A DNA stretch of 64,000 nt from Gammaproteobacteria bacterium (GTDB lineage: Bacteria; Pseudomonadota; Gammaproteobacteria; Steroidobacterales; Woeseiaceae). Both the position numbers and the translations under genes were made by a program. The stretch lies in NCBI GenBank assembly GCA_029863305.1, contig JAOTVR010000004.1:24355-88354 (forward strand). Reading direction: 5' to 3'. Below, piece by piece: positions 1-9,670 of this stretch. Below the pieces are notes generated by a model, which was not told the origin of the DNA, ran no database searches, and saw nothing but the letters and a program-made list of their open reading frames with translations. Each line of letters starts with the position of its first letter. Positions within the stretch are counted from its first letter, which is position 1.

Positions 1-541
1 GCTCGAGGAATTCCTCGCCATTGTCGAGGCCAACAGTATCCAGCCACCTGCTGCCCATCGCTACGGGTGGATGATGCAGGCAGACCATGACGTTAGGCGC
101 ATTGGATTCGGCAATGACCGCATCCAGTCGGTCGAGTTCCTCCGGCGTGAGATGGCCACCTGCCCGTCCCGTCGCGCAGCTGTCGATGCCCGTTATAAGC
201 CAGTTGTTGGTCTGCAGGGAGGCGCAATAATGAAACGGTGGTTTCGCCAGCGCTTCTTGCATCAGGGTACGAATATCGTGATTGCCCGGTACGCAGTAGA
301 CCTCGAGCTGCAGGCCGCCGAGCAAGCTGCAGAAGTGCTCGTAAGCTTCCGGGCTGTCATCCTGAATCAGGTCGCCAGTGACGATGGCCAGGTCGGCCTG
401 CCAGTCGCTGTCACGATAGTGATCGAGCACGGAGCACAGCGACGCATAGGTGACAGTGCCGCGCAGGTCTTCTCCGGTGTCGGCAAACAGGTGAGGATCC
501 GTCAGGTGCAGGATCCTCAGAGGACCAGGTGCGTCGTCGAT
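1..541 (-). CDS. cpdA: CpdA-like 3',5'-cAMP phosphodiesterase (partial, C-terminus outside window)
   Basis: A calcineurin-type metallophosphoesterase of the CpdA kind, whose known members hydrolyse cyclic AMP in the cytoplasm. About 180 codons are visible and the 3' end is beyond the left edge. Metal-binding blocks appear in family order: RILHLTDPHLF near the N-terminus, GDLIQDD, PGNHD, and LHHPPVAMGS. It follows ahcY on the same strand and lies in the same reading frame, separated only by the ahcY TGA. No ATG, GTG or TTG lies between that stop and the conserved RILHL block. The best start is an ATC at 541, which has GGAG nine bases upstream; CTG or ACG are alternatives. The family call is firm, the start is not. 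Confidence 0.85.
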   Translation of the reverse strand, partial: MDDAPGPLRILHLTDPHLFADTGEDLRGTVTYASLCSVLDHYRDSDWQADLAIVTGDLIQDDSPEAYEHFCSLLGGLQLEVYCVPGNHDIRTLMQEALAKPPFHYCASLQTNNWLITGIDSCATGRAGGHLTPEELDRLDAVIAESNAPNVMVCLHHPPVAMGSRWLDTVGLDNGEEFLE

Positions 542-562
542 ATGCGCGAACTCCGTGCGATA

Positions 563-1876
563 TCAGTACCTATAGTGTTCCGGCTTGTACGGGCCCTGCT
601 TCGAAACACCGATGTAATCGGCTTGCTCATCGGTCAGTTCGGTGACCTTCGCGCCGATGCGGCCAAGATGCAGGCGCGCGACCTTCTCGTCAAGGTGTTT
701 GGGTAACACGTAAACTTCCTTGTCGTATTTCTCGCTGTTTTGCCACAGTTCGATCTGCGCCAGAACCTGGTTTGAAAACGAGTTGGACATCACAAAGCTC
801 GGATGCCCGGTGGCGCAACCGAGGTTCACCAGGCGACCTTCGGCCAGCAGAATGATGCGTTTGCCATCCGGGAATATCACGTGATCGACCTGCGGTTTGA
901 TGTTTTCCCATTCGTATTTGTGCAGATAAGCAACGTCGATTTCATTGTCAAAATGGCCAATATTGCAGACGATCGACTGATCCTTCATGCGCTCCATCTG
1001 CGGGCCGGTCACGACATGGTAGTTACCCGTCGCAGTGACGACGATATCGGCCTGATCGCACACTTCGTCGAAGCGAACAACACGATAGCCTTCCATCGCT
1101 GCCTGCAGTGCATTGATCGGATCGATTTCCGTAATCCAGACCGTTGCGCCGAGACCACGCAGCGACTGTGCGCAACCTTTACCAACATCACCGTAGCCGC
1201 AGACGATGGCAATCTTGCCCGCAATCATTACGTCCGTAGCACGCTTGATGCCGTCAACGAGCGATTCGCGACAACCGTACAAATTATCGAATTTTGATTT
1301 CGTGACCGAATCGTTGACGTTGAACGCGGGGCAGGCAAGCGTGCCATCTCTCATCATGTCGTAAAGGCGTTTGACACCTGTTGTCGTTTCCTCCGACAAG
1401 CCCTTAACCTCTTTCATGATCGCCGGATACTTTTCGTGCAAAATGCCCGTCAAATCACCGCCGTCATCAAGCACCATATTCGGCGTCCAGCCGTCGGGCC
1501 CATTGATGGTCTGCTCAACGCACCACCAGTATTCTTCCTCAGTCTCGCCTTTCCAGGCAAACACGGGCACGCCGGAGTCAGCGATGGCCGCTGCGGCGTG
1601 ATCCTGCGTAGAGAAGATGTTGCAGGACGACCAGCGGACGTCGGCACCGAGTTCGACGAGCGTCTCAATGAGCACGGCTGTCTGGATCGTCATGTGCAGG
1701 CATCCGGCGAGACGCGCGCCCTTCAGTGGTTTGTCCGCGCCAAATTCTTCGCGCAGCGCCATCAATCCAGGCATCTCGGTCTCGGCGATCGCGATTTCCT
1801 TGCGGCCGAACTCCGCCAGCGAAATATCAGCGACCTTGTAATCGGGTTGTTGAATGGCAACAGGTTCGCTGCTCAT
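563..1876 (-). CDS. ahcY: Adenosylhomocysteinase
   Basis: S-adenosylhomocysteine hydrolase splits the product of SAM-dependent methylation into homocysteine and adenosine, relieving product inhibition of methyltransferases. The 437-residue protein has the substrate-domain block [12 protein letters not shown] (His about 61), the NAD-binding Rossmann motif CGYGDVGKG (about 226-234), and the family C-terminal tail PYKPEHYRY whose lysine and tyrosine reach the partner subunit in known structures. A good ribosome site, AGGAG, precedes the ATG. It sits 24 bases after metK, forming a SAM synthesis and recycling operon. Full length for the family. Confidence 0.97.
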   Translation of the reverse strand: MSSEPVAIQQPDYKVADISLAEFGRKEIAIAETEMPGLMALREEFGADKPLKGARLAGCLHMTIQTAVLIETLVELGADVRWSSCNIFSTQDHAAAAIADSGVPVFAWKGETEEEYWWCVEQTINGPDGWTPNMVLDDGGDLTGILHEKYPAIMKEVKGLSEETTTGVKRLYDMMRDGTLACPAFNVNDSVTKSKFDNLYGCRESLVDGIKRATDVMIAGKIAIVCGYGDVGKGCAQSLRGLGATVWITEIDPINALQAAMEGYRVVRFDEVCDQADIVVTATGNYHVVTGPQMERMKDQSIVCNIGHFDNEIDVAYLHKYEWENIKPQVDHVIFPDGKRIILLAEGRLVNLGCATGHPSFVMSNSFSNQVLAQIELWQNSEKYDKEVYVLPKHLDEKVARLHLGRIGAKVTELTDEQADYIGVSKQGPYKPEHYRY

Positions 1877-1900
1877 AGGTGGTCTCCTGGTTTTGTTGTT

Positions 1901-3061
1901 TTAAGCTGCAACGGCACCGGCAAGCGCTTCTGCCTTGTCGGTTTTTTCCCAGCTCAGGTCAATGTCTTCGCGGCCAAAATGGCCATAAGCGGCAGTCTGC
2001 TGGTAAATCGGTCGAAGCAGGTCAAGCATCTGCAGAATGCCGTACGGTGTCAGATCGAAATTCTCACGGATCAGGTCCGTCAGGCGAGTATCGGAGATCT
2101 TGCCGGTGCCGAACGTCTCAACGCTGATCGAGGTAGGTTCTGCAACACCAATCGCATACGAGACCTGTATCTCACATCGATCGGCGAGGCCGGCTGCGAC
2201 GATGTTCTTCGCCACGTAGCGACAGGCGTAGGCCGCAGACCGGTCCACCTTGGACGGATCCTTGCCGGAGAAGGCTCCGCCACCGTGGCGTGCAGCGCCG
2301 CCGTAAGTATCCACGATAATCTTGCGTCCGGTCAGTCCGCAATCTCCCATCGGCCCGCCGATTTCGAAGCGACCTGTCGGGTTGATGTGGTACTTGGTGT
2401 CCTTGCTGATCCATTCGGCTGGCAATACGGGCTTGATGATCTCCTCCATGATGCCCTCGTGCAAATGTGACGTTTCGACGTCTGCACTGTGCTGCGATGA
2501 CAGGACGACCGCATCAATCGCCACGGGTTTGTGATTCTCGTAAACGAATGTCACCTGGCTTTTTGCGTCCGGGCGAAGAAACGGGAGAATGCCTCTCTTA
2601 CGGACGTCGGCCTGGCGCTGCACGAGTCGGTGCGAGAACGTTATTGGCGCCGGCATCAGCACTTCGGTCTCGTTGGTGGCATAACCGAACATCAGTCCCT
2701 GATCGCCGGCACCCTGTTTCTCGGCTGCCTCGCGATCGACGCCCTGGGCGATATCGGGAGACTGTTTGCCGATGGCATTCAGCACCGAGCAGGTATGGCC
2801 ATCGAAGCCCATCGAAGAATCGGTGTAGCCGATGCCTATAATCGTGCCTCGCACGATCTCTTCGAGATCGACCCATGCCGACGTTGTCACTTCGCCGGCC
2901 ACGATGGCCATGCCGGTCTTGACCATCGTTTCGCAGGCGACACGGCAGTCAGGGTCTTCTTTCAGCATTGCGTCCAGGACGGCGTCGGATATCTGGTCGG
3001 CAATCTTGTCCGGGTGTCCCTCGGAAACTGATTCCGAGGTAAACAGAAATGCATCACTCAT
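1901..3061 (-). CDS. metK: S-adenosylmethionine synthetase
   Basis: Makes SAM from methionine and ATP. The 386-residue protein starts [19 protein letters not shown], which carries the conserved ATP-binding GHPDK block; further family motifs are GAGDQG and [18 protein letters not shown]. The reading frame stays open 29 codons upstream, but homology begins at this ATG, so the longer form is rejected. It is the first gene of metK-ahcY-cpdA and is divergent from tkt. I looked for SAM or SAH riboswitches in the leader and recognised none. Confidence 0.97.
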   Translation of the reverse strand: MSDAFLFTSESVSEGHPDKIADQISDAVLDAMLKEDPDCRVACETMVKTGMAIVAGEVTTSAWVDLEEIVRGTIIGIGYTDSSMGFDGHTCSVLNAIGKQSPDIAQGVDREAAEKQGAGDQGLMFGYATNETEVLMPAPITFSHRLVQRQADVRKRGILPFLRPDAKSQVTFVYENHKPVAIDAVVLSSQHSADVETSHLHEGIMEEIIKPVLPAEWISKDTKYHINPTGRFEIGGPMGDCGLTGRKIIVDTYGGAARHGGGAFSGKDPSKVDRSAAYACRYVAKNIVAAGLADRCEIQVSYAIGVAEPTSISVETFGTGKISDTRLTDLIRENFDLTPYGILQMLDLLRPIYQQTAAYGHFGREDIDLSWEKTDKAEALAGAVAA

Positions 3062-3201
3062 GGCTTCTCGATCGGTTGGTTTAAGCAAGCGGCAGATTGT
3101 ACCGCAATGCCAGTCCCCGGCACCATCCGTGTTGCCGCGCAGATACAAACTGTGACAACCACGGATCGCTACAGATCCGAAGTGTCGATAATATCCGCAT
3201 T

Positions 3202-3249
3202 CGCTTGCGGCCCGGCGGCAAAACCGCGAAAATGCGCCGCTCGCAAGCG
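3202..3249. repeat. Long inverted repeat between metK and tkt
   Basis: Within the 244-bp divergent gap, CGCTTGCG at 3202-3209 is matched by its exact complement CGCAAGCG at 3242-3249, with GCGGC and GCCGC able to extend the fold inside. Either transcript could form the hairpin; on the minus strand it would sit in the metK leader. A TATAAG box at 3290-3295 lies just before the tkt ATG and a TACAAT box (minus, 3096-3101) upstream of metK, but neither has a convincing -35 partner. Function unknown. Confidence 0.45.
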
Positions 3250-3305
3250 CACATTGCCTAACGATTCAACATAAGGCCTTCAGGGCTGCTATAAGAAAGA
3301 CACTA

Positions 3306-5327
3306 ATGTCACATCAATCAATGCTGGCCGGGCAGATTGCCCGCCGAGATCTCGCTAACGCCATACGGGCGTTATCCATGGACGCAGTACAGGCAGCCAA
3401 TTCGGGCCACCCCGGGGCGCCGATGGGCATGGCGGACATTGCGGAAGTACTTTGGAATGACTATCTGAAACACAATCCGGGCAACGCTCACTGGGTCGAC
3501 CGCGACCGCTTCGTGCTGTCGAACGGCCATGCGTCGATGTTGCTCTACAGTCTCCTGCACCTTACGGGATATGACTTGTCGATCGACGAGATTCGGAACT
3601 TTCGCCAGCTGGGCTATCGGACCGCCGGCCATCCCGAAGTCGAGCCGGACCTGTCGATCGAGACGACCACCGGCCCACTGGGTCAGGGCATCACGAATGC
3701 GGTTGGCATGGCGCTAACTGAAAAGATGCTCGCTGCAAAGTTCAATCAGCCCGGGCTGGACATCGTTGATCACAAGACGTGGGTATTTCTCGGCGACGGC
3801 TGCCTGATGGAGGGCATCTCGCACGAAGCGTGCTCGCTGGCCGGCACGTTGAAGCTCGGCAAGCTGATTGCGTTGTATGACGATAACAACATCTCGATCG
3901 ATGGTGAGGTCGACGGCTGGTTTACCGATGACACGGTGAAACGCTTCGAGGCTTATGGCTGGCAGGTGATTGCCGACGTTGATGGTCACGATAGTGTCGC
4001 GATAGCCGCTGCCATCGATAAGGCGCTGGCTGAAACCGAGCGGCCGTCGCTGATTTGTTGCAGGACCGTGATCGGTTTTGGTGCGCCGAATAAACAGGGC
4101 ACCGCGTCGACGCACGGAGCGCCATTAGGCGAAGACGAGATTGCTGCCGCGCGGAAACAATTGGCTTGGGAGGCACCACCGTTTGAAATTCCTGCCGATA
4201 TCGCCTCGGCCTGGGACGGCACGGCGCGTGGCAAGGCGATGGAGGACGATTGGCAGAAGCTGTTCACAGCCTACGAGACGAAATTTCCGGAGTTGGCGGC
4301 AGAGTTCACCCGGCGCACGAGCCGCCGGTTGCCGGCCGACTGGGCGGCTTTTGCCGATAGCGCTATCGCCAGGATCGATGCGGCCGGGGAGGATATGGCG
4401 ACACGCAAGGCATCGCTGGTGGCGTTAAATGCCTTCGCACCGGCTTTGCCTGAACTTGCGGGCGGTTCGGCTGATCTGACGGGCTCGAATCTGACGAAGC
4501 ATGCCGGATCGACTGTCGTCAGCGGTGAGGATGCGTCGGGTAACTACATCTATTTCGGTGTGCGTGAGTTTGGCATGTCGGCGATATGTAATGGTATGGC
4601 GTTGCACGGCGGCGTCATTCCGTACTCGGGTACGTTTCTGACGTTTTCCGATTACGCGCGTAACGCCCTGCGCATGGCTGCGCTCATGCGGGCGCAGAAC
4701 ATCTTTGTCTATACGCATGATTCGATCGGCCTCGGCGAGGACGGCCCGACGCATCAGCCGGTTGAACACACGGCCTCGCTGCGACTGATGCCGAACATGC
4801 GCGTGTGGCGCAGCTGTGACGCTGTTGAAACGGCGGTCGCGTGGCGTGATGCCATCGAACGTCGTGACGGACCGACCAGCCTGGTGCTGACGCGCCAGGG
4901 CTTGCCGCATCAGCCGCGCACTCCGGATCAGATTGCAGCAATTGCGCGCGGTGGATACGTGTTGAAAGATGCCGACGGTACACCTGAGCTGATACTGATC
5001 GCGACGGGCTCGGAGGTTGCTCTGGCGGTCTCGGCGGCAGAGGCCCTTGCCGATGAGGACATTCGGGCGCGAGTTGTCTCGCTGCCCTGCACGGATCTTT
5101 TTGACGCACAAGACGCCGCGTATCGCGAACAGGTGCTGCCTGCTGCAGTGACGGCTCGCGTGGTCATCGAGGCAGGTGTGACCGAAACGTGGTGGCGCTA
5201 TGCCGGCTCGCAGGGTCGCGTGATCGGGCTGGATCGCTTCGGCGAATCGGCACCGGCCGGCGAACTGTTTGAACACTTTGGCTTCACGACGGATAACGTC
5301 GTTGCGATAGCCAGACAAATGCTTTAA
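3306..5327 (+). CDS. tkt: Transketolase
   Basis: Thiamine-diphosphate enzyme that moves two-carbon units between sugar phosphates, linking glycolysis and the pentose phosphate pathway. The 673 residues give the usual length. Visible motifs are the N-terminal SGHPGAPMG block (about 33-41), the thiamine-binding GDG signature (about 163-165, in [10 protein letters not shown]), the HGAPLG histidine, and the pyrimidine-domain block [14 protein letters not shown]. It leads a tkt-gap-pgk run with short gaps of 14 and 27 bases, so the three are probably co-transcribed. The start has only a weak AAGAAAG ribosome site. Confidence 0.97.
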   Translation: MSHQSMLAGQIARRDLANAIRALSMDAVQAANSGHPGAPMGMADIAEVLWNDYLKHNPGNAHWVDRDRFVLSNGHASMLLYSLLHLTGYDLSIDEIRNFRQLGYRTAGHPEVEPDLSIETTTGPLGQGITNAVGMALTEKMLAAKFNQPGLDIVDHKTWVFLGDGCLMEGISHEACSLAGTLKLGKLIALYDDNNISIDGEVDGWFTDDTVKRFEAYGWQVIADVDGHDSVAIAAAIDKALAETERPSLICCRTVIGFGAPNKQGTASTHGAPLGEDEIAAARKQLAWEAPPFEIPADIASAWDGTARGKAMEDDWQKLFTAYETKFPELAAEFTRRTSRRLPADWAAFADSAIARIDAAGEDMATRKASLVALNAFAPALPELAGGSADLTGSNLTKHAGSTVVSGEDASGNYIYFGVREFGMSAICNGMALHGGVIPYSGTFLTFSDYARNALRMAALMRAQNIFVYTHDSIGLGEDGPTHQPVEHTASLRLMPNMRVWRSCDAVETAVAWRDAIERRDGPTSLVLTRQGLPHQPRTPDQIAAIARGGYVLKDADGTPELILIATGSEVALAVSAAEALADEDIRARVVSLPCTDLFDAQDAAYREQVLPAAVTARVVIEAGVTETWWRYAGSQGRVIGLDRFGESAPAGELFEHFGFTTDNVVAIARQML

Positions 5328-5341
5328 ATCAGGAGAAAGTA

Positions 5342-6355
5342 ATGACCATCAAGATTGGCATCAACGGCTACGGCCGTATCGGCCGCAACATGTTGCGAGC
5401 AATTCATGAGTTGAATCGCACTGACGAATTCGACGTTGTGGCTCTCAACGACCTGGGTGATGCGAAGACCAACGCGCATCTGACACGCCGCGATACGGCG
5501 CACGGTCCGTTCCCGGGCACCGTCGAGGTAGACGGTGATGACATCATTGTTAACGGTGATCGTGTCAAAGTGTTCGCCGAACGCGATCCGGCGAAATTAC
5601 CTTGGGGGGACCTTGGTGTCGATGTCGTTTTCGAGTCCACCGGTCTGTTCCGCACCCGCGAGACGGCGGGCAAGCACATTGAAGGCGGTGCGAAGAAAGT
5701 CATCATATCCGCGCCGGGCGGCAAGGATATCGACGGCACGATCGTCTATGGCGTAAACCATGACACCCTGACCGCCGAACATACGATCATTTCGAATGCA
5801 TCGTGTACAACCAATTGCCTCGCGCCGCTGGTCAAGCCGCTGCATGAAAAGATTGGTGTCAAGCACGGCATCATGACGACCATCCATGCGTATACGAATG
5901 ACCAGGTTTTGACCGACGTGTATCACAGTGATCTTCGCCGCGCCCGTTCAGCGACGATGTCGCAGATCCCGACGAAGACTGGCGCTGCGGCGGCGGTTGG
6001 GCTTGTTTTGCCGGAACTCAACGGCAAGCTTGATGGTTTCTCGATGCGCGTACCCACGATCAATGTCTCCGCTGTCGACCTGACTTTCGTCGCCGAACGC
6101 GAGACCAGCATCGAAGAAATCAACGAGATCATGAAAGATGCGAGCGAAGGTTCGCTCAAAGGTGTGCTTGCCTACAACGACGAGCCGCTGGTATCGATCG
6201 ACTTCAATCATGACCCGGCTTCGTCGACGTACGATGCAGGGCTCACCAAAGTCATGGAGGGCACCCTGGTCAAGGTTTGCGCCTGGTATGACAACGAGTG
6301 GGGCTTCTCGTGTCGCATGCTCGACACCGCTGTTGTCCTCATGAACGCCAAGTAG
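5342..6355 (+). CDS. gap: Glyceraldehyde-3-phosphate dehydrogenase, type I
   Basis: Catalyses the phosphorylating oxidation of glyceraldehyde 3-phosphate with NAD in glycolysis. The 337-residue protein has the N-terminal Rossmann motif [10 protein letters not shown], an Asp in ALNDLGD that favours NAD over NADP, and the catalytic [12 protein letters not shown] block with Cys155. The C-terminal [12 protein letters not shown] is also typical. A strong ribosome site (AGGAGAAA) precedes the ATG. It lies between tkt and pgk, a common proteobacterial arrangement. Confidence 0.97.
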   Translation: MTIKIGINGYGRIGRNMLRAIHELNRTDEFDVVALNDLGDAKTNAHLTRRDTAHGPFPGTVEVDGDDIIVNGDRVKVFAERDPAKLPWGDLGVDVVFESTGLFRTRETAGKHIEGGAKKVIISAPGGKDIDGTIVYGVNHDTLTAEHTIISNASCTTNCLAPLVKPLHEKIGVKHGIMTTIHAYTNDQVLTDVYHSDLRRARSATMSQIPTKTGAAAAVGLVLPELNGKLDGFSMRVPTINVSAVDLTFVAERETSIEEINEIMKDASEGSLKGVLAYNDEPLVSIDFNHDPASSTYDAGLTKVMEGTLVKVCAWYDNEWGFSCRMLDTAVVLMNAK

Positions 6356-6382
6356 TCGCTTCCTGCCGACCCGGGAACCAGC

Positions 6383-7570
6383 ATGCCAGTCATTGAAATG
6401 GCCGATGTCGGATTGTCCGGCAAACGTGTCCTTATTCGCGAGGATCTCAACGTGCCGGTCGCCGACGGTGCGGTGACCAGTGATGCGCGCATTCAGGCGG
6501 CACTGCCGACCATTCGCGCGGCACTCGATGCCAACGCGGCCGTGATGCTGATGTCGCACCTTGGTCGCCCGACCGAAGGCCAGCCCGACAGCAAATACTC
6601 ACTGCAACCCGTCGCTGAGCGTCTGTCCGAGCTGCTCGGCGTGGATGTGCCCCTGGTCGCCGACTGGATCGATGGCGTTGCGGTGGAACCCGGCAAGGTC
6701 GTCCTGCTCGAAAATGTACGATTTCTCGCCGGCGAGAAAGCCTGTGATCCGGCGCTCGCGAAGAAGATGGCCGAATTGTGCGAGGTATTCGTCATGGATG
6801 CGTTTGGTACCGCGCATCGCGCGCAGGCCAGCACTTATGGCGTAGCCGAGCATGCACCTGTCGCTTGCGCCGGGCCACTACTGGCGGCGGAGCTGGCGGC
6901 GCTCGGGAAGGCGATGACCAATCCGGCGCGACCATTCGTGGCGATTGTCGGTGGCTCCAAGGTATCGACCAAGCTGACTGTGCTTGATGCCCTCGCCGGA
7001 ATCGTCGATAGCCTCATCGTCGGCGGCGGGATCGCCAACACATTTATTGCTGCCGCGGGGCATGGTGTCGGCCTGTCGTTGCACGAACCCGACATGCTCG
7101 ATAAGGCGCGCAAACTGGCCGCCGGAGGCGATGGGCGGGCTGACATACCCGTACCGACTGATGTTGTCGTTGCCAACGAATTTGCTGCCGATGCGCCTGC
7201 CACGACAAAATCGGTTGCAGCGGTCACCGCGGATGAGATGATCCTCGATATCGGCCCCGAAACGGCACGGAGCTTTGCGGCGATTTTGGCCGGTGCGGGG
7301 ACAATCATCTGGAACGGGCCGGTTGGCGTGTTCGAATTCGATTCGTTCGGCGCCGGCACGCAGGCGCTTGCACAGGCTATTGCCGACAGCGACGCGTTTT
7401 CGGTAGCCGGCGGCGGCGACACGCTCGCTGCAATCGACAAATACGGCGTTGCCGACCGAATTTCCTACATATCCACAGGTGGCGGGGCCTTCCTCGAATT
7501 TGTCGAAGGCAAAACCCTTCCGGCCGTGGAAATCCTGGAGCGGCGCGCCGCTGGACAGGACGCAACGTAA
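6383..7570 (+). CDS. pgk: Phosphoglycerate kinase
   Basis: Transfers the acyl phosphate of 1,3-bisphosphoglycerate to ADP, the first ATP-yielding step of glycolysis. The 395-residue length is usual. The N-terminal signature reads [13 protein letters not shown], followed by SHLGRPTEG, the VGGSKVSTK block, the nucleotide-binding [10 protein letters not shown] and the C-terminal GGGDTLAAI. It follows gap by 27 bases with a GGGAA ribosome site. It ends four bases from the convergent acetyltransferase gene. No aldolase gene follows, unlike many related clusters. Confidence 0.97.
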   Translation: MPVIEMADVGLSGKRVLIREDLNVPVADGAVTSDARIQAALPTIRAALDANAAVMLMSHLGRPTEGQPDSKYSLQPVAERLSELLGVDVPLVADWIDGVAVEPGKVVLLENVRFLAGEKACDPALAKKMAELCEVFVMDAFGTAHRAQASTYGVAEHAPVACAGPLLAAELAALGKAMTNPARPFVAIVGGSKVSTKLTVLDALAGIVDSLIVGGGIANTFIAAAGHGVGLSLHEPDMLDKARKLAAGGDGRADIPVPTDVVVANEFAADAPATTKSVAAVTADEMILDIGPETARSFAAILAGAGTIIWNGPVGVFEFDSFGAGTQALAQAIADSDAFSVAGGGDTLAAIDKYGVADRISYISTGGGAFLEFVEGKTLPAVEILERRAAGQDAT

Positions 7571-7574
7571 CTCT

Positions 7575-8111
7575 TTAGCGATCCTTCCGTATTTCGTAGA
7601 CGACGTATGGCCTGTCGCCACTGCCTTCTTTGAAATAAATTCCATTGCGCAGCGTGCCGCCAATTTTTTCCATTGCTCGACGAGATCGCAAATTCGACTC
7701 GTCCACCCAGAACTCGACCGTATCGACAAAAGACAATGCGTGTTCGATCATAAGGCGCTTGATTTCGGCATTGTAACTGCCGCCCCAATAGTCACGCGAC
7801 AGAAAGGTCCAGCCTATCTCTATCGTCCGAGCGACAGGATCGTGGTCGTGGTAGCGGCTCGATCCGATAATGTTGTTGTTCTGGCGGTCGATAATCGCGA
7901 ACGCCGCACCGCTTTCGACCGCACCGTCAAAAAAGAGTCGGAACTCCTGTTCGGTGTAACGGTTATGGTCCGGGTGCAGCTCCCATATCCCGGGGTCGGC
8001 CGCTGCGGCAAACATGGCGGCCCAATCTGTCGTAGCGATGGGACGCACGATCACTCGAGCCCCCGCCAGCGTGGGCTGAAGATTACAGTCGCTAAATTGC
8101 CGTTTATCCAA
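7575..8111 (-). CDS. GNAT family N-acetyltransferase (RimJ/RimL-like)
   Basis: A 178-residue acetyl-CoA-dependent acyltransferase of the GNAT superfamily. The pattern is that of the RimJ/RimL-type branch: an N-terminal RVIVRPIATTDW, a central IIGSSRYHDHDPVARTIEIG strand pair, the Y-W-G-x-x-Y-N block (YWGGSYN) and the FWVDESNLRSRRAMEKIG region that packs on acetyl-CoA. The substrate cannot be told. The start is a TTG with AGGA eight bases upstream; no ATG occurs before the conserved core. Convergent with pgk and possibly co-transcribed with the upstream PhoX-like gene, 74 bases away. Confidence 0.8.
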   Translation of the reverse strand: MDKRQFSDCNLQPTLAGARVIVRPIATTDWAAMFAAAADPGIWELHPDHNRYTEQEFRLFFDGAVESGAAFAIIDRQNNNIIGSSRYHDHDPVARTIEIGWTFLSRDYWGGSYNAEIKRLMIEHALSFVDTVEFWVDESNLRSRRAMEKIGGTLRNGIYFKEGSGDRPYVVYEIRKDR

Positions 8112-8185
8112 TTATTGAGTCCTGGCCGTCAGGTCTCGGGCAGAGCAGTCATCGAAAGATATCTTAACTGTGTTAGCAACCTGGC

Positions 8186-9553
8186 TCAGGTCGGGAAGGG
8201 CCCGCTGATCGCCAGCGTCATGCCCGGATACTGGATGTTTACGAACAGTGTACTGCCGTCCGGCGAGAAACAGGCGCCGGCAAGCTCGGAGTTCGAGTGC
8301 GCGTTGTCGGCCAGCTGATACTGACGGCCGTCGGGACGTATACCGACGAGGCCGCAATGGCCCGACGTATCTTCGCAGAAAATCAGGTCACCCCACGGTG
8401 CCATCGTCAGATTGTCGGCGTTGCGCAGCATCGAATCAGGCGATGATTCGGCGAGCAGTGTCAGTTGGCCGGGGGCCTTTTGTTCATCGGGCCGCCCTTC
8501 GTGCGGGCTCGGCCGGTAGGAAAACACCTGCCCCAGACGCGCTGCCCCACCAATAGTACAGGTGAATACGAAATCGCCTGCGGCCTCGGTCAACCCTTCG
8601 CCACGTGCGAAGGTCGCCGCGCCCCTGGCCGCACCGCGCAAACGCAGATCGTTTTCGACCGGGTCGACATCGTCCAGGTCCACCCATCGCGTTGCCAGCG
8701 CCTCGTTGCAAATCACTTGCGGTGTCTGCGACCAGTTGTGTGTCGCAAACGATGGTTGTCCGTCGATCGCGAGCGCTTGCAGTTTTCCGCCCTCCTGTAA
8801 CTTGCCCGGCACATCGGGAATGTAACGATAAAAAAGGGAGTGATGGCGGTCTTCGGTCATGTAGACGATGCCGGTTGCCGGGTGCACTGCTGCCGCCTCG
8901 TGTTCGAATCTGCCCATAGCCTTGATCGGCACTGCGGCAACAAGTCCGGCGCTCAATGCGGGCACCTCAAATACGTAACCATGAGCTTGTTCTCGCCGAA
9001 CGATTCTGCCGGCGCTCCAGCCGTTTCCGGGCGACTCGAAACACTCTTCGCAGCTCAGCCAACTTCCCCAGGGCGTTGGCCCGCCGGCACAATTCAATTC
9101 GGTGCCCGCCAGGCTCAGGTATTGCCGTTCCGTCCTGCCGGTTTGTGGGTCGTAAACGCTTGTGGTTGTGCCACCGGCGCCGGGTGTCGAGCCGCCACCC
9201 TGATCGTACAGCTTGCTCTTGACGGCATGAGGTAATGAAGCAAAGGTATCCGCAAACGCGCTGCGCTCGGGGAACGCCGGCTGGATTTCGTGGTTACAGA
9301 CAATGATGACGCGGCCGGCTTCGCCCGCAAAGGCGGCCATGCCGTCGTGGGCTTGCGGGACCCGAAAACCGTCACTCATCGGATCACCTGCACGCGATAC
9401 AATCCTGTAGCTGTATCCACTTGGCAGATCCAGAAGGCCGCCGGGGTCGGGTCGCAGCGGGCCGACCAGTGTTTCGTCAGCACGGCCGGAGAGTGCGATG
9501 GCTGGACTGGCGGCAGCGATCGCGATGCTCTGAAGAAAACGGCGTCGATCCAT
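8186..9553 (-). CDS. Tat-exported PhoX-like phosphatase (DUF839)
   Basis: A 455-residue protein of the DUF839/PhoX family, whose characterised member PhoX is a periplasmic calcium- and iron-dependent alkaline phosphatase. The N-terminus has a twin-arginine signal (MDRRRFLQSIAIAAASPAIA), predicting export in folded form. Family blocks include LDLPSGYSYRIVSRAG, GGPTPWGSWLSCEE (the cysteine matches the iron-ligand region of PhoX), HGYVFEVPAL, EHEAAAVHPATGIVYMTED, and a C-terminal FSPDGSTLFVNIQYPG. Substrate is not certain, as many family members are untested. No Pho box was recognised upstream. Confidence 0.8.
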   Translation of the reverse strand: MDRRRFLQSIAIAAASPAIALSGRADETLVGPLRPDPGGLLDLPSGYSYRIVSRAGDPMSDGFRVPQAHDGMAAFAGEAGRVIIVCNHEIQPAFPERSAFADTFASLPHAVKSKLYDQGGGSTPGAGGTTTSVYDPQTGRTERQYLSLAGTELNCAGGPTPWGSWLSCEECFESPGNGWSAGRIVRREQAHGYVFEVPALSAGLVAAVPIKAMGRFEHEAAAVHPATGIVYMTEDRHHSLFYRYIPDVPGKLQEGGKLQALAIDGQPSFATHNWSQTPQVICNEALATRWVDLDDVDPVENDLRLRGAARGAATFARGEGLTEAAGDFVFTCTIGGAARLGQVFSYRPSPHEGRPDEQKAPGQLTLLAESSPDSMLRNADNLTMAPWGDLIFCEDTSGHCGLVGIRPDGRQYQLADNAHSNSELAGACFSPDGSTLFVNIQYPGMTLAISGPFPT

Positions 9554-9670
9554 GAGACCAGTTGATCCGGAATTGCAGGCCGGGCAGCATAGCTCTTAAT
9601 CGTGCCGGCGTGAAGCTGCCACCAGCAATTGCCGGTACTACTTCTGTGCGCCTGTGCAATAATCGCCGCC

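Noticed and set aside
1436..2470. 344-codon plus-strand frame opposite ahcY and metK
   Set aside because: It runs antisense through two well-conserved genes, spans their junction and shows no recognisable protein motif; a composition shadow.
3062..3305. Possible SAM or SAH riboswitch for metK-ahcY
   Set aside because: I compared the leader with the known SAH and SAM aptamer cores by eye and found no GAGGAGCGCUGC-like or SAM-box core.
4425..5318. 297-codon minus-strand frame inside tkt
   Set aside because: Fully antisense to conserved transketolase sequence, with no family resemblance.
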